Assembly (NCBI GenBank): GCA_035946625.1
Contig: DASYZE010000067.1
Span: forward strand, 1-64,000
Direction of reading: 5' to 3'
DNA length: 64,000 nt
Source of the DNA: DASYXZ01 sp035946625
Lineage (GTDB): Bacteria; Acidobacteriota; Terriglobia; UBA7540
Shown: positions 1 through 7,663 of the stretch, piece after piece
Position numbering within the stretch: position 1 is the stretch's first letter
Layout of the letters: every line of letters starts with the position of its first letter
Notes under the pieces: generated by a model
Databases searched by the model: none
Told to the model about the DNA's origin: nothing
What the model saw: only the letters and a program-made list of their open reading frames with translations
Translations under genes and position numbers: made by a program

Positions 1-48
1 GAGCAACAAACTCCTCTTCTTTTCCAAACTCGAAAGTGTCTCGGGCAT
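1..48 (-). CDS. N-terminal fragment of an unidentified protein (runs off the left edge)
   Basis: On the minus strand an ATG at 46-48 opens a reading frame that stays open to the window edge and encodes MPETLSSLEKKRSLLL. A strong Shine-Dalgarno (AGGAGGGAC) lies just upstream of the ATG. Only 16 residues are visible, so no function can be assigned. It is divergent from the toxin-antitoxin genes that start at 216. Confidence 0.5.
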   Translation of the reverse strand, partial: MPETLSSLEKKRSLLL

Positions 49-182
49 AGTCCCTCCTGTCTTCTGAGCGTAACATATACGTCCAGATACAAGCCACAAA
101 AAAAGACAACCCACAGATAATCACAATTATGTCGCACACCCGTTCCTGACTTGCAATGCGCCCAAAAGCCTGGTAACCTGTA

Positions 183-204
183 TTAGCTAACCCAGCTTAG
201 CTAA
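183..204. promoter_or_regulatory. Twin palindrome, candidate antitoxin operator
   Basis: The 8-base palindrome TTAGCTAA occurs twice, at 183-190 and 197-204, with centres 14 bases apart. The second copy ends 11 bases before the antitoxin ATG at 216. Repeated small palindromes in this position are typical of autoregulatory sites bound by Phd/VapB-type antitoxins. That this antitoxin binds here is inference. Confidence 0.5.
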
Positions 205-215
205 GGGGCACCATA

Positions 216-446
216 ATGCGTTCGGTAACAATCCATCAAGCCAAGACAAATCTCTCCAAACTGATCGAATGGGCGTCTCGCGGCGAAGAAGTGATTATCT
301 CCCGCGGCTCAATCCCCGTGGCGCGTTTGGTTCCGGTCGGAGAGGTGCGAGGGCGGCGGCAGCCGGGCGCGCTTCGAGGAAAACTGCGGGTTGGCCCGGA
401 GTTCTTTGAACCGCTCCCCGCCAATGAACTCTCGCCTTGGGAATAA
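216..446 (+). CDS. Type II antitoxin, Phd/YefM family
   Basis: This 76-residue protein begins MRSVTIHQAKTNLSKLIEWA, the classic Phd/YefM amino-terminal fold in which an alpha-beta unit binds DNA and positions the dimer. The middle (GEEVIISRGSIPVARLVPV) is also typical of the family. The carboxy-terminal third is rich in Arg, Pro and Gly and should be the flexible toxin-neutralising tail. The ATG has an upstream AAGGGG. The gene ends 5 bases before the PIN toxin start at 452, so the two are surely co-transcribed. It probably represses its own operon through the TTAGCTAA pair just upstream. Confidence 0.85.
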   Translation: MRSVTIHQAKTNLSKLIEWASRGEEVIISRGSIPVARLVPVGEVRGRRQPGALRGKLRVGPEFFEPLPANELSPWE

Positions 447-451
447 AACCC

Positions 452-838
452 ATGCGCCTCCTTGTTGACACGCACGCGCTGCTTTGGTGGCTCAGTGACG
501 ACCCGTCGCTCTCCGGCGCCGCGCGGGAAGCGATGGCAGACACGGCCAATGTGCCGATGGTAAGCGCTGCCTGCGCCTGGGAGATTTCGACCAAGGTCCG
601 GTTGGGCAGATTGCCCGGAGCGACAGGTCTGGCTGCTGACTTCTCCGGCTTCATGCTGCGTGAAGGCTTCACCACGCTGGACATCACCACCGACCACGCC
701 GTCCGGGCCGGCCTTCTGCCTGGCCCCCACAAGGATCCATTTGACCGCATGTTGATTGCCCAGGCCCAGGCTGAAGGGGCGCCCGTGGTCAGCAATGAAT
801 CGGTTTTCGATGGATACGGGGTGCAGCGTATCTGGTGA
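452..838 (+). CDS. Type II toxin, PIN-domain ribonuclease (VapC-like)
   Basis: This 128-residue protein opens MRLLVDTHALLWWLSDDPSL, the PIN motif with its first catalytic Asp and the HALLWW signature of VapC-like toxins paired with Phd antitoxins. Further acidic positions appear in AWEIS and in the segment FDRMLIAQA near residue 98. PIN toxins are Mg-dependent endoribonucleases that cut tRNA, rRNA or mRNA; the target here is unknown. The frame could be opened from a TTG at 437, but the ATG at 452 places the conserved start correctly and avoids overlap with the antitoxin. The length is normal and no truncation is visible. Confidence 0.88.
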   Translation: MRLLVDTHALLWWLSDDPSLSGAAREAMADTANVPMVSAACAWEISTKVRLGRLPGATGLAADFSGFMLREGFTTLDITTDHAVRAGLLPGPHKDPFDRMLIAQAQAEGAPVVSNESVFDGYGVQRIW

Positions 839-953
839 ACTGCGGGCAGACCAAAGTTCCAAAAAAAGAATCGCCTACCTGCTCTTTTGTCTCCCCTCTC
901 CATCCTCATTCAGGTTCCCTTCCTATAATCAATTTTCCGTGTACAATATTCGC

Positions 954-1181
954 ATGGCCATGACTCAGCGATTCCTCGTCAACCTTATCTTCGACCCCGA
1001 ATACGACGGCTACGTCGCCGACGTGCCCCAATTGCCAGGGTGCATGTCGCAGGGTAAAACCGTTGAAGCCGCCTTGAAAAACGTTCGGCAAGCCATCAAA
1101 GTCTATCTCAAGGACGAACCCCAATACGAGCACGCGGAAATTCCCGAAATCCTCACCAGTCAGGTTGAGGTCCGTGTCTGA
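954..1181 (+). CDS. hicB: HicB-family antitoxin
   Basis: This 75-residue protein carries the HicB fold: FLVNLIFDPEYDGYVADVPQ, then LPGCMSQGKTVEAALKNVRQ. It is the short HicB form without a clear extra DNA-binding tail. Start codons at 954 and 960 are both possible. A TATAAT at 924-929 is a plausible minus-10 box. The stop overlaps the next start by one base (TGATG at 1179-1183), which couples translation to the HicA toxin. HicB neutralises HicA and usually represses the operon. Confidence 0.8.
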   Translation: MAMTQRFLVNLIFDPEYDGYVADVPQLPGCMSQGKTVEAALKNVRQAIKVYLKDEPQYEHAEIPEILTSQVEVRV

Positions 1182-1396
1182 TGCGTTTCGCAGGAGTTTC
1201 CGGCAGCAAAGCAATTCGAGCCTTTGAACGTGCCGGATACGTGGCGAGCAAGCCTGAAGGGAGCCACGTCAAGCTCAAAAAGCCGGGATACCCCAATTTG
1301 GTTATTCCCCTGCATCGTGAAGTCTCTCCCTTCCTGTTACGCTCACAAATCAAGCGGGCCGGCCTTACCGAAGAAGAGTTTCGCAAGCTCCTTTGA
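1181..1396 (+). CDS. hicA: HicA mRNA interferase toxin
   Basis: This 71-residue HicA protein has a dsRNA-binding-like fold. The motif KPEGSHVKLKKPG contains the catalytic His (residue 29), and it is followed by the VIPLHRE strand. The carboxy terminus (LRSQIKRAGLTEEEFRKLL) is the typical closing helix. HicA cleaves mRNA and is held inactive by HicB encoded immediately upstream. The gene order antitoxin then toxin is the less common but known order for this family. Confidence 0.85.
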   Translation: MRFAGVSGSKAIRAFERAGYVASKPEGSHVKLKKPGYPNLVIPLHREVSPFLLRSQIKRAGLTEEEFRKLL

Positions 1397-1442
1397 CACA
1401 CGCATGCCGATCGGCTTCAATATTGGCCGAGCGCCGCTCGGC

Positions 1443-1484
1443 CCTACTGCATACTGCCTACCGCCTACTGCGTACTGCCTACCA
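1443..1484. repeat. Two 21-bp tandem units
   Basis: Two tandem 21-base units (1443-1463 and 1464-1484) match at 19 of 21 positions and are built from CTACTGC and TACTGCCTACC. The pdxS stop codon (1479-1481 on the minus strand) lies inside the second unit. Similar low-complexity text appears elsewhere in the window, for example at 8345-8443. Confidence 0.7.
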
Positions 1485-2366
1485 CCCTCTGGTCTGCAAC
1501 ATCTCTTTCGGATCAAGCTTGGCCACGTCGATGCCGCGCATGGCCTCGCCCAACTCTTCCGAGCACTCGGCCACCACCTGGGGTTCGTTGTAGTGCGTAG
1601 TGGCGCGCACAATCGCTTTGGCGCGCACGGCAGGATCAGCCGACTTGAAGATGCCGGAGCCCACAAACACCGCCTCGGCGCCCAACTGCATCACCAGGGA
1701 CGCGTCCGCCGGCGTGGCAATCCCCCCCGCGGAAAAGTTCGGAACCGGCAGCTTGCCGTTCTCGCTCACCCATCTTACGAGGTCATAGGGCGCGCCCAAC
1801 TCTTTCGCCTTGGCCATCAGTTCTTCTTCGCGCAGAGTCGTGAGCGTGCGAATTTCTCCCGTGATAGCGCGCAAGTGGCGCACGGCTTCCACGATGTTGC
1901 CGGAGCCGGCCTCGCCCTTGGTGCGAATCATGGCCGCGCCCTCGCCAATGCGCCGCAACGCCTCTCCCAAGTTGCGCGCGCCGCACACGAAAGGAACTTT
2001 GTAGGACCACTTGAGAATGTGGTGCTCCTCGTCCGCCGGCGTCAGCACCTCGCTCTCGTCAACATAATCCACGCCGATGGATTCCAGCACCTGAGCCTCG
2101 GCAAAGTGGCCGATGCGCGCCTTGGCCATCACCGGAATGGTGACCGCATCCATAATGGCCTTGACGATTTTGATGGAGGCCATTCGCGCCACCCCGCCTT
2201 CCTTGCGAATGTCCGCCGGCACGCGCTCGAGGGCCATCACGGCGCAGGCGCCCGCGTCTTCGCCAATTTTGGCCTGCTCGGCGGTGGTCACGTCCATGAT
2301 CACACCGCCCTTCAGCATTTCCGCCAGGCCGACCTTAAGTTTCATCTGCTGATCGTATTCCCACAT
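1479..2366 (-). CDS. pdxS: Pyridoxal 5-phosphate synthase, lyase subunit PdxS
   Basis: PdxS joins ribose 5-phosphate, glyceraldehyde 3-phosphate and ammonia to make pyridoxal 5-phosphate. The protein is 295 residues, the family length. The Schiff-base lysine is in MAKARIGHFAEAQ (K82), and the phosphate-binding loop segment IRTKGEAGSGN is intact. The ATG at 2366 is chosen because AAGGAG sits just upstream and the product then begins MWEYDQQMKLKVGLAEML as in homologues; a longer frame from 2405 lacks support. No glutaminase partner (pdxT) is adjacent. A MocR-type regulator lies upstream on the same strand and may control it. Confidence 0.97.
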   Translation of the reverse strand: MWEYDQQMKLKVGLAEMLKGGVIMDVTTAEQAKIGEDAGACAVMALERVPADIRKEGGVARMASIKIVKAIMDAVTIPVMAKARIGHFAEAQVLESIGVDYVDESEVLTPADEEHHILKWSYKVPFVCGARNLGEALRRIGEGAAMIRTKGEAGSGNIVEAVRHLRAITGEIRTLTTLREEELMAKAKELGAPYDLVRWVSENGKLPVPNFSAGGIATPADASLVMQLGAEAVFVGSGIFKSADPAVRAKAIVRATTHYNEPQVVAECSEELGEAMRGIDVAKLDPKEMLQTRGW

Positions 2367-2403
2367 GGTTACTCTCCTTGATATCTGACTTGCAATGCCA
2401 ATC

Positions 2404-2439
2404 ATTTCTGATTTGCGATTGAAAAAAGCAATCAGAAAT
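2404..2439. repeat. Short hairpin between MocR gene and pdxS
   Basis: A perfect 10-base inverted repeat, ATTTCTGATT (2404-2413) and AATCAGAAAT (2430-2439), flanks a 16-base loop. The left arm is part of a 17-base string that recurs with one change at 30776-30792. It lies in the roughly 97-base gap between the regulator stop and pdxS, so it could act as a weak attenuator or be only an intergenic repeat. Confidence 0.5.
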
Positions 2440-2463
2440 CGCCAATCCTCAATCGGAAATTCC

Positions 2464-3993
2464 CTAAACCAGCGCCACGCCCGCGCCCATCGGCGCCGGT
2501 TTCCGACCGTTTCTTCCCGCCTTAATCCGGCGGAATTCCGATTTCAGCAATTCGCCCAAAATGGCTACGCCCTTCTCAATCTGTTCCTCGGGCAGCCCGG
2601 TAAAGCATAAACGAAAAGCGTTGTGCTGGACTTGCTGAAAATAAAAAAAACGCGAAGGCCCGAAAAGCACCTGGCGGTCGCGCGCCTTCACCAGCAATTC
2701 CGCCGCGTCCAACCCCCGCGGCAACTCCACCCAAACCGACATGCCGCCTTCGGGAAATTCGCACTTCGCCTCCGCCGGAAAATGGCGGTGCATGGCCAGG
2801 CGCATCACATCAAGTTTGCGCTCATAGACTTTGCGCGCGCGTCGCAGCAATTTGTCCAGCCAGCCGCGCCGGCCAAATTCTTCCAGCACCGCCTGGCCCA
2901 GCATGTTGGTGTGCAAGTCGGCGCCCTGCTTGGCCCAGCGAACGCGCTCAATTACCGGCCGCGAGCCCACCATCCAACCCACGCGCAGGCCGGGAAAGCC
3001 AACCTTGGAAAAGCTGTTCAAATAAATCACCATCCCCGTCGCGTCCAGGGCCTTGAGCGGAGGCAGTTCGCGCCCGCGAAAACGCAAAGCGCCGTAAATA
3101 TCATCTTCCACAATCGGCGCCTGATGGCGCCCCGCCAGCTCCAGCAATTTTTTCCGGGCCGCCAGCGGCATGGTGCGCCCGGTGGGATTTTGAAAATTCG
3201 GACTGGAAAGAATCAACTTCACTTTGCTCTGCTCGAGCACGGCCGCCAGAAATTCCAGGTCCATGCCCTCCGCGCCCACCGGAATGCCTATCAAGCGGAT
3301 TCCGGGCGATTGAAACACCTGCCACAAGCCGGTGTAAGTGGGGTTCTCGCACACCACCGTATCGCCCGGATTGAGCAAAGATCGGCGCAGCAGATCCAGC
3401 GACTGCTGGCAGCCGTTGGTAATCAGAATTTCGTCGAGCTCGGCCGGAATGCCGTCGCGGCGCAAATGGCCCTGCAAATATTTCCGCAGCGGAGCATACC
3501 CGTCGCTGGAGCCGTATTGGAGAATCATCGCGCCCTCGCGCCGCAGGACAGCGTCGGTGGCCCGGCGCACCAAATCCACCGGAGTCAAATCCATCGACCC
3601 GTGCGCGGTGGCAAATGAAATCATCCCCGGCGTCAGGCTGCTCGCCATCAGGCGGCCCAGCGCGTCATCACGATGCTCGTTGGAAAAAAAACTGCTCCAG
3701 AAAAAATCGTTAGTGGCGCGCCGAGCGATTCGGCCCGATTCCTTCAGAGTGGACGCCATGGGAGAAACAAACGTTCCCCGCCCTACCGTGCCCTGAATCA
3801 GGCCTTCGGCCCCGAGGTCCGCATAAGCATTACCGACTGTGGTGCGATGCACGCCCAGGCGCTTGGCCAGCTCGCGGCTGGCCTCGATCCGCTCGCCCAC
3901 CTTTAAGGCCCCGGTGGTAATGCGCTCGCGGATCTGGTCGCGAATCTGGGCGTAGAGGGGTTTGTCCAAACTCGAATCGAGAGTGAGGAGCAC
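2464..3993 (-). CDS. MocR/PdxR-type regulator (GntR HTH fused to aminotransferase fold)
   Basis: The amino terminus has a GntR winged helix (PLYAQIRDQIRERITTGALK, then ELAKRLGVHRTTVGNAYADL). After a linker, a class I aminotransferase domain follows, with YLNSFSKVGFPGLRVGW carrying the PLP lysine. This is the MocR architecture. PdxR members sense PLP and control pdxS/pdxT. The preferred start is the GTG at 3993, giving VLLTLDSSLDKPLYAQIR with AGGAGG upstream (509 residues). A start from the ATG at 4029 would place the operator-like palindrome inside the gene. Adjacency to pdxS supports a role in vitamin B6 control, which is inference. Confidence 0.88.
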   Translation of the reverse strand: MLLTLDSSLDKPLYAQIRDQIRERITTGALKVGERIEASRELAKRLGVHRTTVGNAYADLGAEGLIQGTVGRGTFVSPMASTLKESGRIARRATNDFFWSSFFSNEHRDDALGRLMASSLTPGMISFATAHGSMDLTPVDLVRRATDAVLRREGAMILQYGSSDGYAPLRKYLQGHLRRDGIPAELDEILITNGCQQSLDLLRRSLLNPGDTVVCENPTYTGLWQVFQSPGIRLIGIPVGAEGMDLEFLAAVLEQSKVKLILSSPNFQNPTGRTMPLAARKKLLELAGRHQAPIVEDDIYGALRFRGRELPPLKALDATGMVIYLNSFSKVGFPGLRVGWMVGSRPVIERVRWAKQGADLHTNMLGQAVLEEFGRRGWLDKLLRRARKVYERKLDVMRLAMHRHFPAEAKCEFPEGGMSVWVELPRGLDAAELLVKARDRQVLFGPSRFFYFQQVQHNAFRLCFTGLPEEQIEKGVAILGELLKSEFRRIKAGRNGRKPAPMGAGVALV

Positions 3994-4008
3994 GGCGTTG
4001 TTTCCTCC

Positions 4009-4074
4009 TGGTCTGGTTGACCAGACCAATTTATTCCAGACAAAGTCAATTGTAAAGAGCCAATTAGACCAATT
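4009..4074. promoter_or_regulatory. Candidate MocR operator: palindrome plus distal half-site
   Basis: A perfect 8-base inverted repeat, TGGTCTGG (4009-4016) and CCAGACCA (4021-4028), is separated by TTGA and lies just upstream of the regulator start at 3993. Its right arm is part of AGACCAATT (4023-4031), which recurs exactly at 4066-4074, 43 bases away. Widely spaced direct repeats are the usual target of dimeric MocR proteins. Binding here is inference. Confidence 0.55.
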
Positions 4075-4152
4075 CAGCGACAGACCATATTGGCCGCTTC
4101 ATGGCGGACGGAAATTGTCGCGCCAACCCTACTCTCCTCTCAAGAGATTGTC

Positions 4153-4244
4153 GTCATGCCCGCCAAAGCGGGCATCCACGCCGATTTCACTCCGGCAGGA
4201 ATTTCTGCCGGACCCCATTGGATTCCCGCCTTCGCGGGAATGAC
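4153..4244. repeat. REP-like palindromic repeat
   Basis: This stretch starts with GTCATGCCCGCC and ends with GCGGGAATGAC, with internal short palindromes such as CCCGCC-AAAGC-GGGC and CCCGCC-TTC-GCGGG. It belongs to the widespread intergenic repeat type seen again at 4774-4870, within 27914-28064, at 53271-53347 and at 58641-58704. Confidence 0.75.
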
Positions 4245-4245
4245 A

Positions 4246-4773
4246 TTGGTTTGCGGGCATCACATTGGTCTGCGGTGACGAAATTCAAATGCGGGAACAG
4301 CCCGCCCCCCCACCGCGATCCGGCTTCGCCTTAATTGCGACCAGACCCCTGCTAAATAAATTACTTAACATGTTAATAAACAAATGATAGTGTGATTGTT
4401 GCGATTACGAACTAAGACGCCGCCCGGCTGGGCGAAAAGTTGGGTGTCGGAGCCAAATGAACCGATGGGAAGTGGCACATGATGAGGGGAATTGAAGGAA
4501 AGACCCAAAAAAATGGGAGGAACCCGAGAACTTGCTTGGAATCAACAAGATGACTTTGGAACGAACCCGGACAAACCCAAATTAAAGCCGCTAAGTCCTT
4601 TATAATTTTTCCCGATTTTGGAACGAACCCGTTTCAAGCCCCCAAAAGCTCAGGGCCGGGCCGGTCTTCGATTCTTCAATGAACCTCGGCAGGATGAGCT
4701 TGAAGAGCCTAGAAATTTATTGTTTAGTTAACATGTCAACCCAGCCGTTTTTTTAATCCCGTTCTCCGCCAAC
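4246..4773. other. Non-coding stretch holding a 375-bp inverted-repeat-bounded block
   Basis: No intact gene is visible. The block 4365-4739 is bounded by imperfect inverted repeats: TTAACATGTTAATAAACAA on the left, and TTGACATGTTAACTAAACA on the right when read on the minus strand. A 15-base direct repeat (TTTGGAACGAACCCG) occurs at 4555-4569 and 4617-4631. Within 4422-4474 the translation gives ARLGEKLGVGAK followed, after a one-base frame change, by QMNRWEV. This reads like the recognition-helix region of a decayed XRE-type HTH gene. The remnant call is tentative. Confidence 0.4.
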
Positions 4774-4870
4774 GTCATTCCGATCCCGCAGCCGCGGGAT
4801 CCTGGAGGCGTGGGATCGCCGTGAAAAAGCAACATGAGCGAGATTCCTCATCGTCCCGCAGAGGCGGGAT
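4774..4870. repeat. REP-like palindromic repeat
   Basis: This begins GTCATTCCGATCCCGCAG and contains two CCCGC-AG-GCGGG type hairpins. It lies just beyond the 3-prime end of the LRV-repeat gene at 4898. It is the same family as 4153-4244 and the core of 27914-28064, and may help end transcription. Confidence 0.7.
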
Positions 4871-4897
4871 AGATGTTAAGGTCAGCCGAGAGCGGCA

Positions 4898-5452
4898 TTA
4901 TGAGGCTGTGGGCGCGGATGCGGCCATTCGCGCCCGCAGGCGGTCACGCAGGTCTTGCGGGGTGGATGGATTGCAGGCCACCAAAAACCACAGCGGCTCG
5001 CTTTTTTCCTCGGCCAACTTCAGCAGAAGTTCGGGAGGGGTGTGAGGATGCCGTGCCACGTTTTCCCGCACCGCTGGGTAGGGGTGGCGCGCCAAGCGTT
5101 GCAGAAGTTCCCCCGGCGCGTTCGCGTGTTCGGTAAGCAGCCGCGCCAGCAGATAGTCGTCTTTGGGCAGTGAGGCCGCGAGTCGCAATAATTCCTTCGG
5201 AGTTGTTTTGGGATTGCCGGCCTGTCTGAACTTTTTGTCCCAGCCCGGGTTGATCCGGTTCAATTCGTCGGTGCGAACCCGGATCATGGTTTCGAGCGCG
5301 CGCTTCTCGGCCAGTTTGCGCCGGGTTGGAATCTTCGCCTTTCTGACCGAGCGTAAGACTTCCCCCAGATGCTGCCGCTCCCCCAGAATCATCTGGGTGC
5401 CGCGGTACACATTTTTGGCCGCGAACTTTTTGCGTAGGTCTTTGTTCACCAT
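4898..5452 (-). CDS. Leucine-rich-repeat-variant (LRV)/HEAT-like protein
   Basis: This 184-residue soluble protein has a basic amino-terminal half (KIPTRRKLAEKRALETMIRV). Its second half is built of about four LRV-type helical repeats: NPKTTPKELLRLAA, HANAPGELLQRLAR, HPHTPPELLLKLAE and NPSTPQDLRDRL. LRV units form an alpha/3-10 solenoid that serves as a binding scaffold. Some LRV proteins carry an Fe-S cluster, but no cysteine set is visible here. The ATG at 5452 has GGGAG upstream. Partner and function are unknown. It is transcribed with the kynureninase-like gene, which ends 25 bases upstream of it. Confidence 0.75.
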   Translation of the reverse strand: MVNKDLRKKFAAKNVYRGTQMILGERQHLGEVLRSVRKAKIPTRRKLAEKRALETMIRVRTDELNRINPGWDKKFRQAGNPKTTPKELLRLAASLPKDDYLLARLLTEHANAPGELLQRLARHPYPAVRENVARHPHTPPELLLKLAEEKSEPLWFLVACNPSTPQDLRDRLRARMAASAPTAS

Positions 5453-5477
5453 AACGACTCCCGGCTTTCAGTCCTTA

Positions 5478-6671
5478 TCAAAAAGCTTCGGCAGCCGAGG
5501 CGGGCTGGAAATGCCGCGCCAAGGCGCGCGTGGAAAGAATCTCTCCCATTTGCTCCAGCGCCAAATCAATCTCCTCATCGCGATTATAGAAATGGGGCGA
5601 AAGGCGGATGCCGGCCTGGGGACGGTAGTCCACCAAGATGTCGCGGGCCACCAGCACGCGCATTACCTCCTGCGCGTGCGGGCAATCCACCGAGACCGTG
5701 CCGGCGCGCTCGGCGGCATCGTGTGGAGTGTTCACCCGCCAACCACGCTCCAAGGCACCCTCAATCAGGCGCTCGGTCTGCCGGATGGATTTTTCACGGA
5801 TGCGTTCAATGCCAATCTGGCTGATGATGTCGATGCCGGGCTGGCAGGCGTAAAGCGCCGGGACTTGTGGAGTGCCGTTCATAAAACGAAACGCGTCGTC
5901 GCGCCAGTCGATGGGCCCAACTTCAAAATTGAACGGACGCTGGTGGGCCATCCAACCCGTGATGGCGGGCTCGAGCCGCGCGCGCAAATCGGGGCGAACG
6001 TAAAGATAAGCCACGCCCGGCCCGCCGCAAAGCCACTTGAGAACGCCACCCACCGCGAAATCGACACCGAGCGCGCGGACATTCACCGGAATAGTTCCTG
6101 CCGCCTGGAAGACGTCCAGCACCACGTGCGCGCCCACGGAATGTGCGCGTTCGATGATGGCGCGGGCGTCCTGAATGCAGGCGCTGCGGAAAAGGACGTA
6201 GGAAACCGGCACCAGGAGCGTTTGCTCATCAATCGCGGCCAACAGTTTTTCCAGCGGGACACGGATTCCGTCCTCCGACTTGACGATTTCCACCCGCGCG
6301 CCCCGGCGGCGCTGCTCCTCATAAAAATACACGATGGAGGGAAACTCCATATCCACCAGCACAACCTTGTTGCGCGGCGCGCGGTATTCGAAGCAGGAAG
6401 CGATGACCGCCTGGGTTAATGTCACGTTCTGATGGAGGGAAATGGTACCTGGTTCAGCGCCCAGGAAAGCGCCCAAGCGTTCGCCCACCTTGGCGGCCAA
6501 ATCCCACCAGCATTCTTCCCACGCCCGCACGCCGCGCTCATCCCAGGCTTGAGCGTACTCGCGCATTCGGTCATAAACGGGACGTGGCATCGCCCCGAGC
6601 GAATTCGAAATCAAGTACGTTGTCCGTTGAAGGATGGGAAATTCTTCACGCCATTTCAGGAGGTCGGCCAC
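5478..6671 (-). CDS. Class V PLP-dependent enzyme, kynureninase-like
   Basis: This 397-residue protein has the fold-type I class V aminotransferase layout. The PLP Asp is in VVLDVFQAAG (D186) and the Schiff-base Lys in GGVLKWLCGGPG (K212). The motif LKWLCGGPG and the overall spacing resemble kynureninase (cleavage of kynurenine to anthranilate and alanine) more than cysteine desulfurase. No other tryptophan-degradation gene is nearby, so substrate specificity is uncertain. The GTG at 6671 has GAGGAC at good spacing. The gap to 6897 on the other side is a divergent promoter region. Confidence 0.8.
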   Translation of the reverse strand: MADLLKWREEFPILQRTTYLISNSLGAMPRPVYDRMREYAQAWDERGVRAWEECWWDLAAKVGERLGAFLGAEPGTISLHQNVTLTQAVIASCFEYRAPRNKVVLVDMEFPSIVYFYEEQRRRGARVEIVKSEDGIRVPLEKLLAAIDEQTLLVPVSYVLFRSACIQDARAIIERAHSVGAHVVLDVFQAAGTIPVNVRALGVDFAVGGVLKWLCGGPGVAYLYVRPDLRARLEPAITGWMAHQRPFNFEVGPIDWRDDAFRFMNGTPQVPALYACQPGIDIISQIGIERIREKSIRQTERLIEGALERGWRVNTPHDAAERAGTVSVDCPHAQEVMRVLVARDILVDYRPQAGIRLSPHFYNRDEEIDLALEQMGEILSTRALARHFQPASAAEAF

Positions 6672-6896
6672 AAAGTCAGTCCTCGATGATCAGTTGTCAG
6701 CCCTCAGTCCCATAAGATAACACACCGATATGGGTGCAAGCCGAGACGACTGAAGAAAATCATCAACCTGGCAAACCATCCGCCCAAAACTCGACGTGAC
6801 GTTCGGTTGTCGAATCAAACAGACAATTTATTTCTGGTATGGTAAAAAGATAAAAAAAGGCGCGCCGGATCTTTGATTGGAAGACAGGGGTGTGGG

Positions 6897-7622
6897 ATGG
6901 AATTTCCCAAATATCAAGATTTCCCCGCAACTCCGTTGAGCCCCGGGGAAGTTTCGCTGGTTAAAGCTTCCGGCAGGTGGAATTGTTTGTTGTGTGCATC
7001 GGAGCGGCTCCGGCCATTGATTCTTTTGGCCCGCGAAGGAATCCCGCCGGGTGAAGAAGGCTACTATATCGTATATTCTCACGATGCTATTTTTCTGTGC
7101 GAGGACTGCGACGGAGGATTTGCGGAAAAGCGGCGGCGCGACAGCTTTGATTTTGAAGATGTTCACGACCAGGATGACCATTACGCACTCGACGCCGAAA
7201 GCGTGGCGCGGCTCCGCGAGGGCCTGACTTTTCTTTGTCCCAAGCCTTTGGCGCCGGACTGCGCCTGCGCCGCGCACACTTCCCTGCGGGCCTCCTGGCA
7301 TGTCCTGCCTCGGCTCGGCTGCGACCGCGATGTGCAAGCCATCCCGCGAATTGAGATTCAATCCATCCGCGATGCGCCGACCCTCCGAACTCGATCGTGC
7401 AACTTCACTCAGTGTTATAAAAGCGGAAAGGAAAAAGCCAGGGGGCAGTTGAAAAACGGCCAGCTTACGGGGCCATGGGTTTTCTGGCACGAAAACGGCA
7501 TGAAGAAAGCGGAAGGTGGCTATAGAAGTGACCTCCGCCAGGGCATGTGGACCGAGTGGAGTGAGCGCGGAGTAGTCTGCTTTCAAAGAAATTTCAAAGA
7601 TGGCTACACCGTTCCGTCTTAG
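6897..7622 (+). CDS. Cys-rich domain plus MORN/YwqK-like repeats, unknown function
   Basis: This 241-residue protein has two parts. Residues 1-140 contain paired cysteines (NCLLCASE, LCEDCDGG, then CPKPLAPDCACAA) that look like a metal-binding module. Residues 175-235 hold two MORN/YwqK-type beta hairpins, GQLKNGQLTGPWVFWHENG and GGYRSDLRQGMWTEWSERG. The ATG at 6897 is preferred over a TTG at 6873. YwqK-like repeats occur in immunity proteins of polymorphic toxins and in many proteins of unknown role. No toxin is adjacent, so function is left open. Confidence 0.6.
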   Translation: MEFPKYQDFPATPLSPGEVSLVKASGRWNCLLCASERLRPLILLAREGIPPGEEGYYIVYSHDAIFLCEDCDGGFAEKRRRDSFDFEDVHDQDDHYALDAESVARLREGLTFLCPKPLAPDCACAAHTSLRASWHVLPRLGCDRDVQAIPRIEIQSIRDAPTLRTRSCNFTQCYKSGKEKARGQLKNGQLTGPWVFWHENGMKKAEGGYRSDLRQGMWTEWSERGVVCFQRNFKDGYTVPS

Positions 7623-7663
7623 CGGCGCCCTTCTCTCCGCCGCGTTTCCGGTTGCCTGGCTTT

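Noticed and set aside
1443..1484. Possible CRISPR or iteron array
   Set aside because: Only two units without spacers are present, and they overlap the pdxS stop codon; no replication gene is near.
5163..6419. A 418-residue plus-strand open frame
   Set aside because: It is antisense to the kynureninase-like gene and the LRV gene; no domain is visible.
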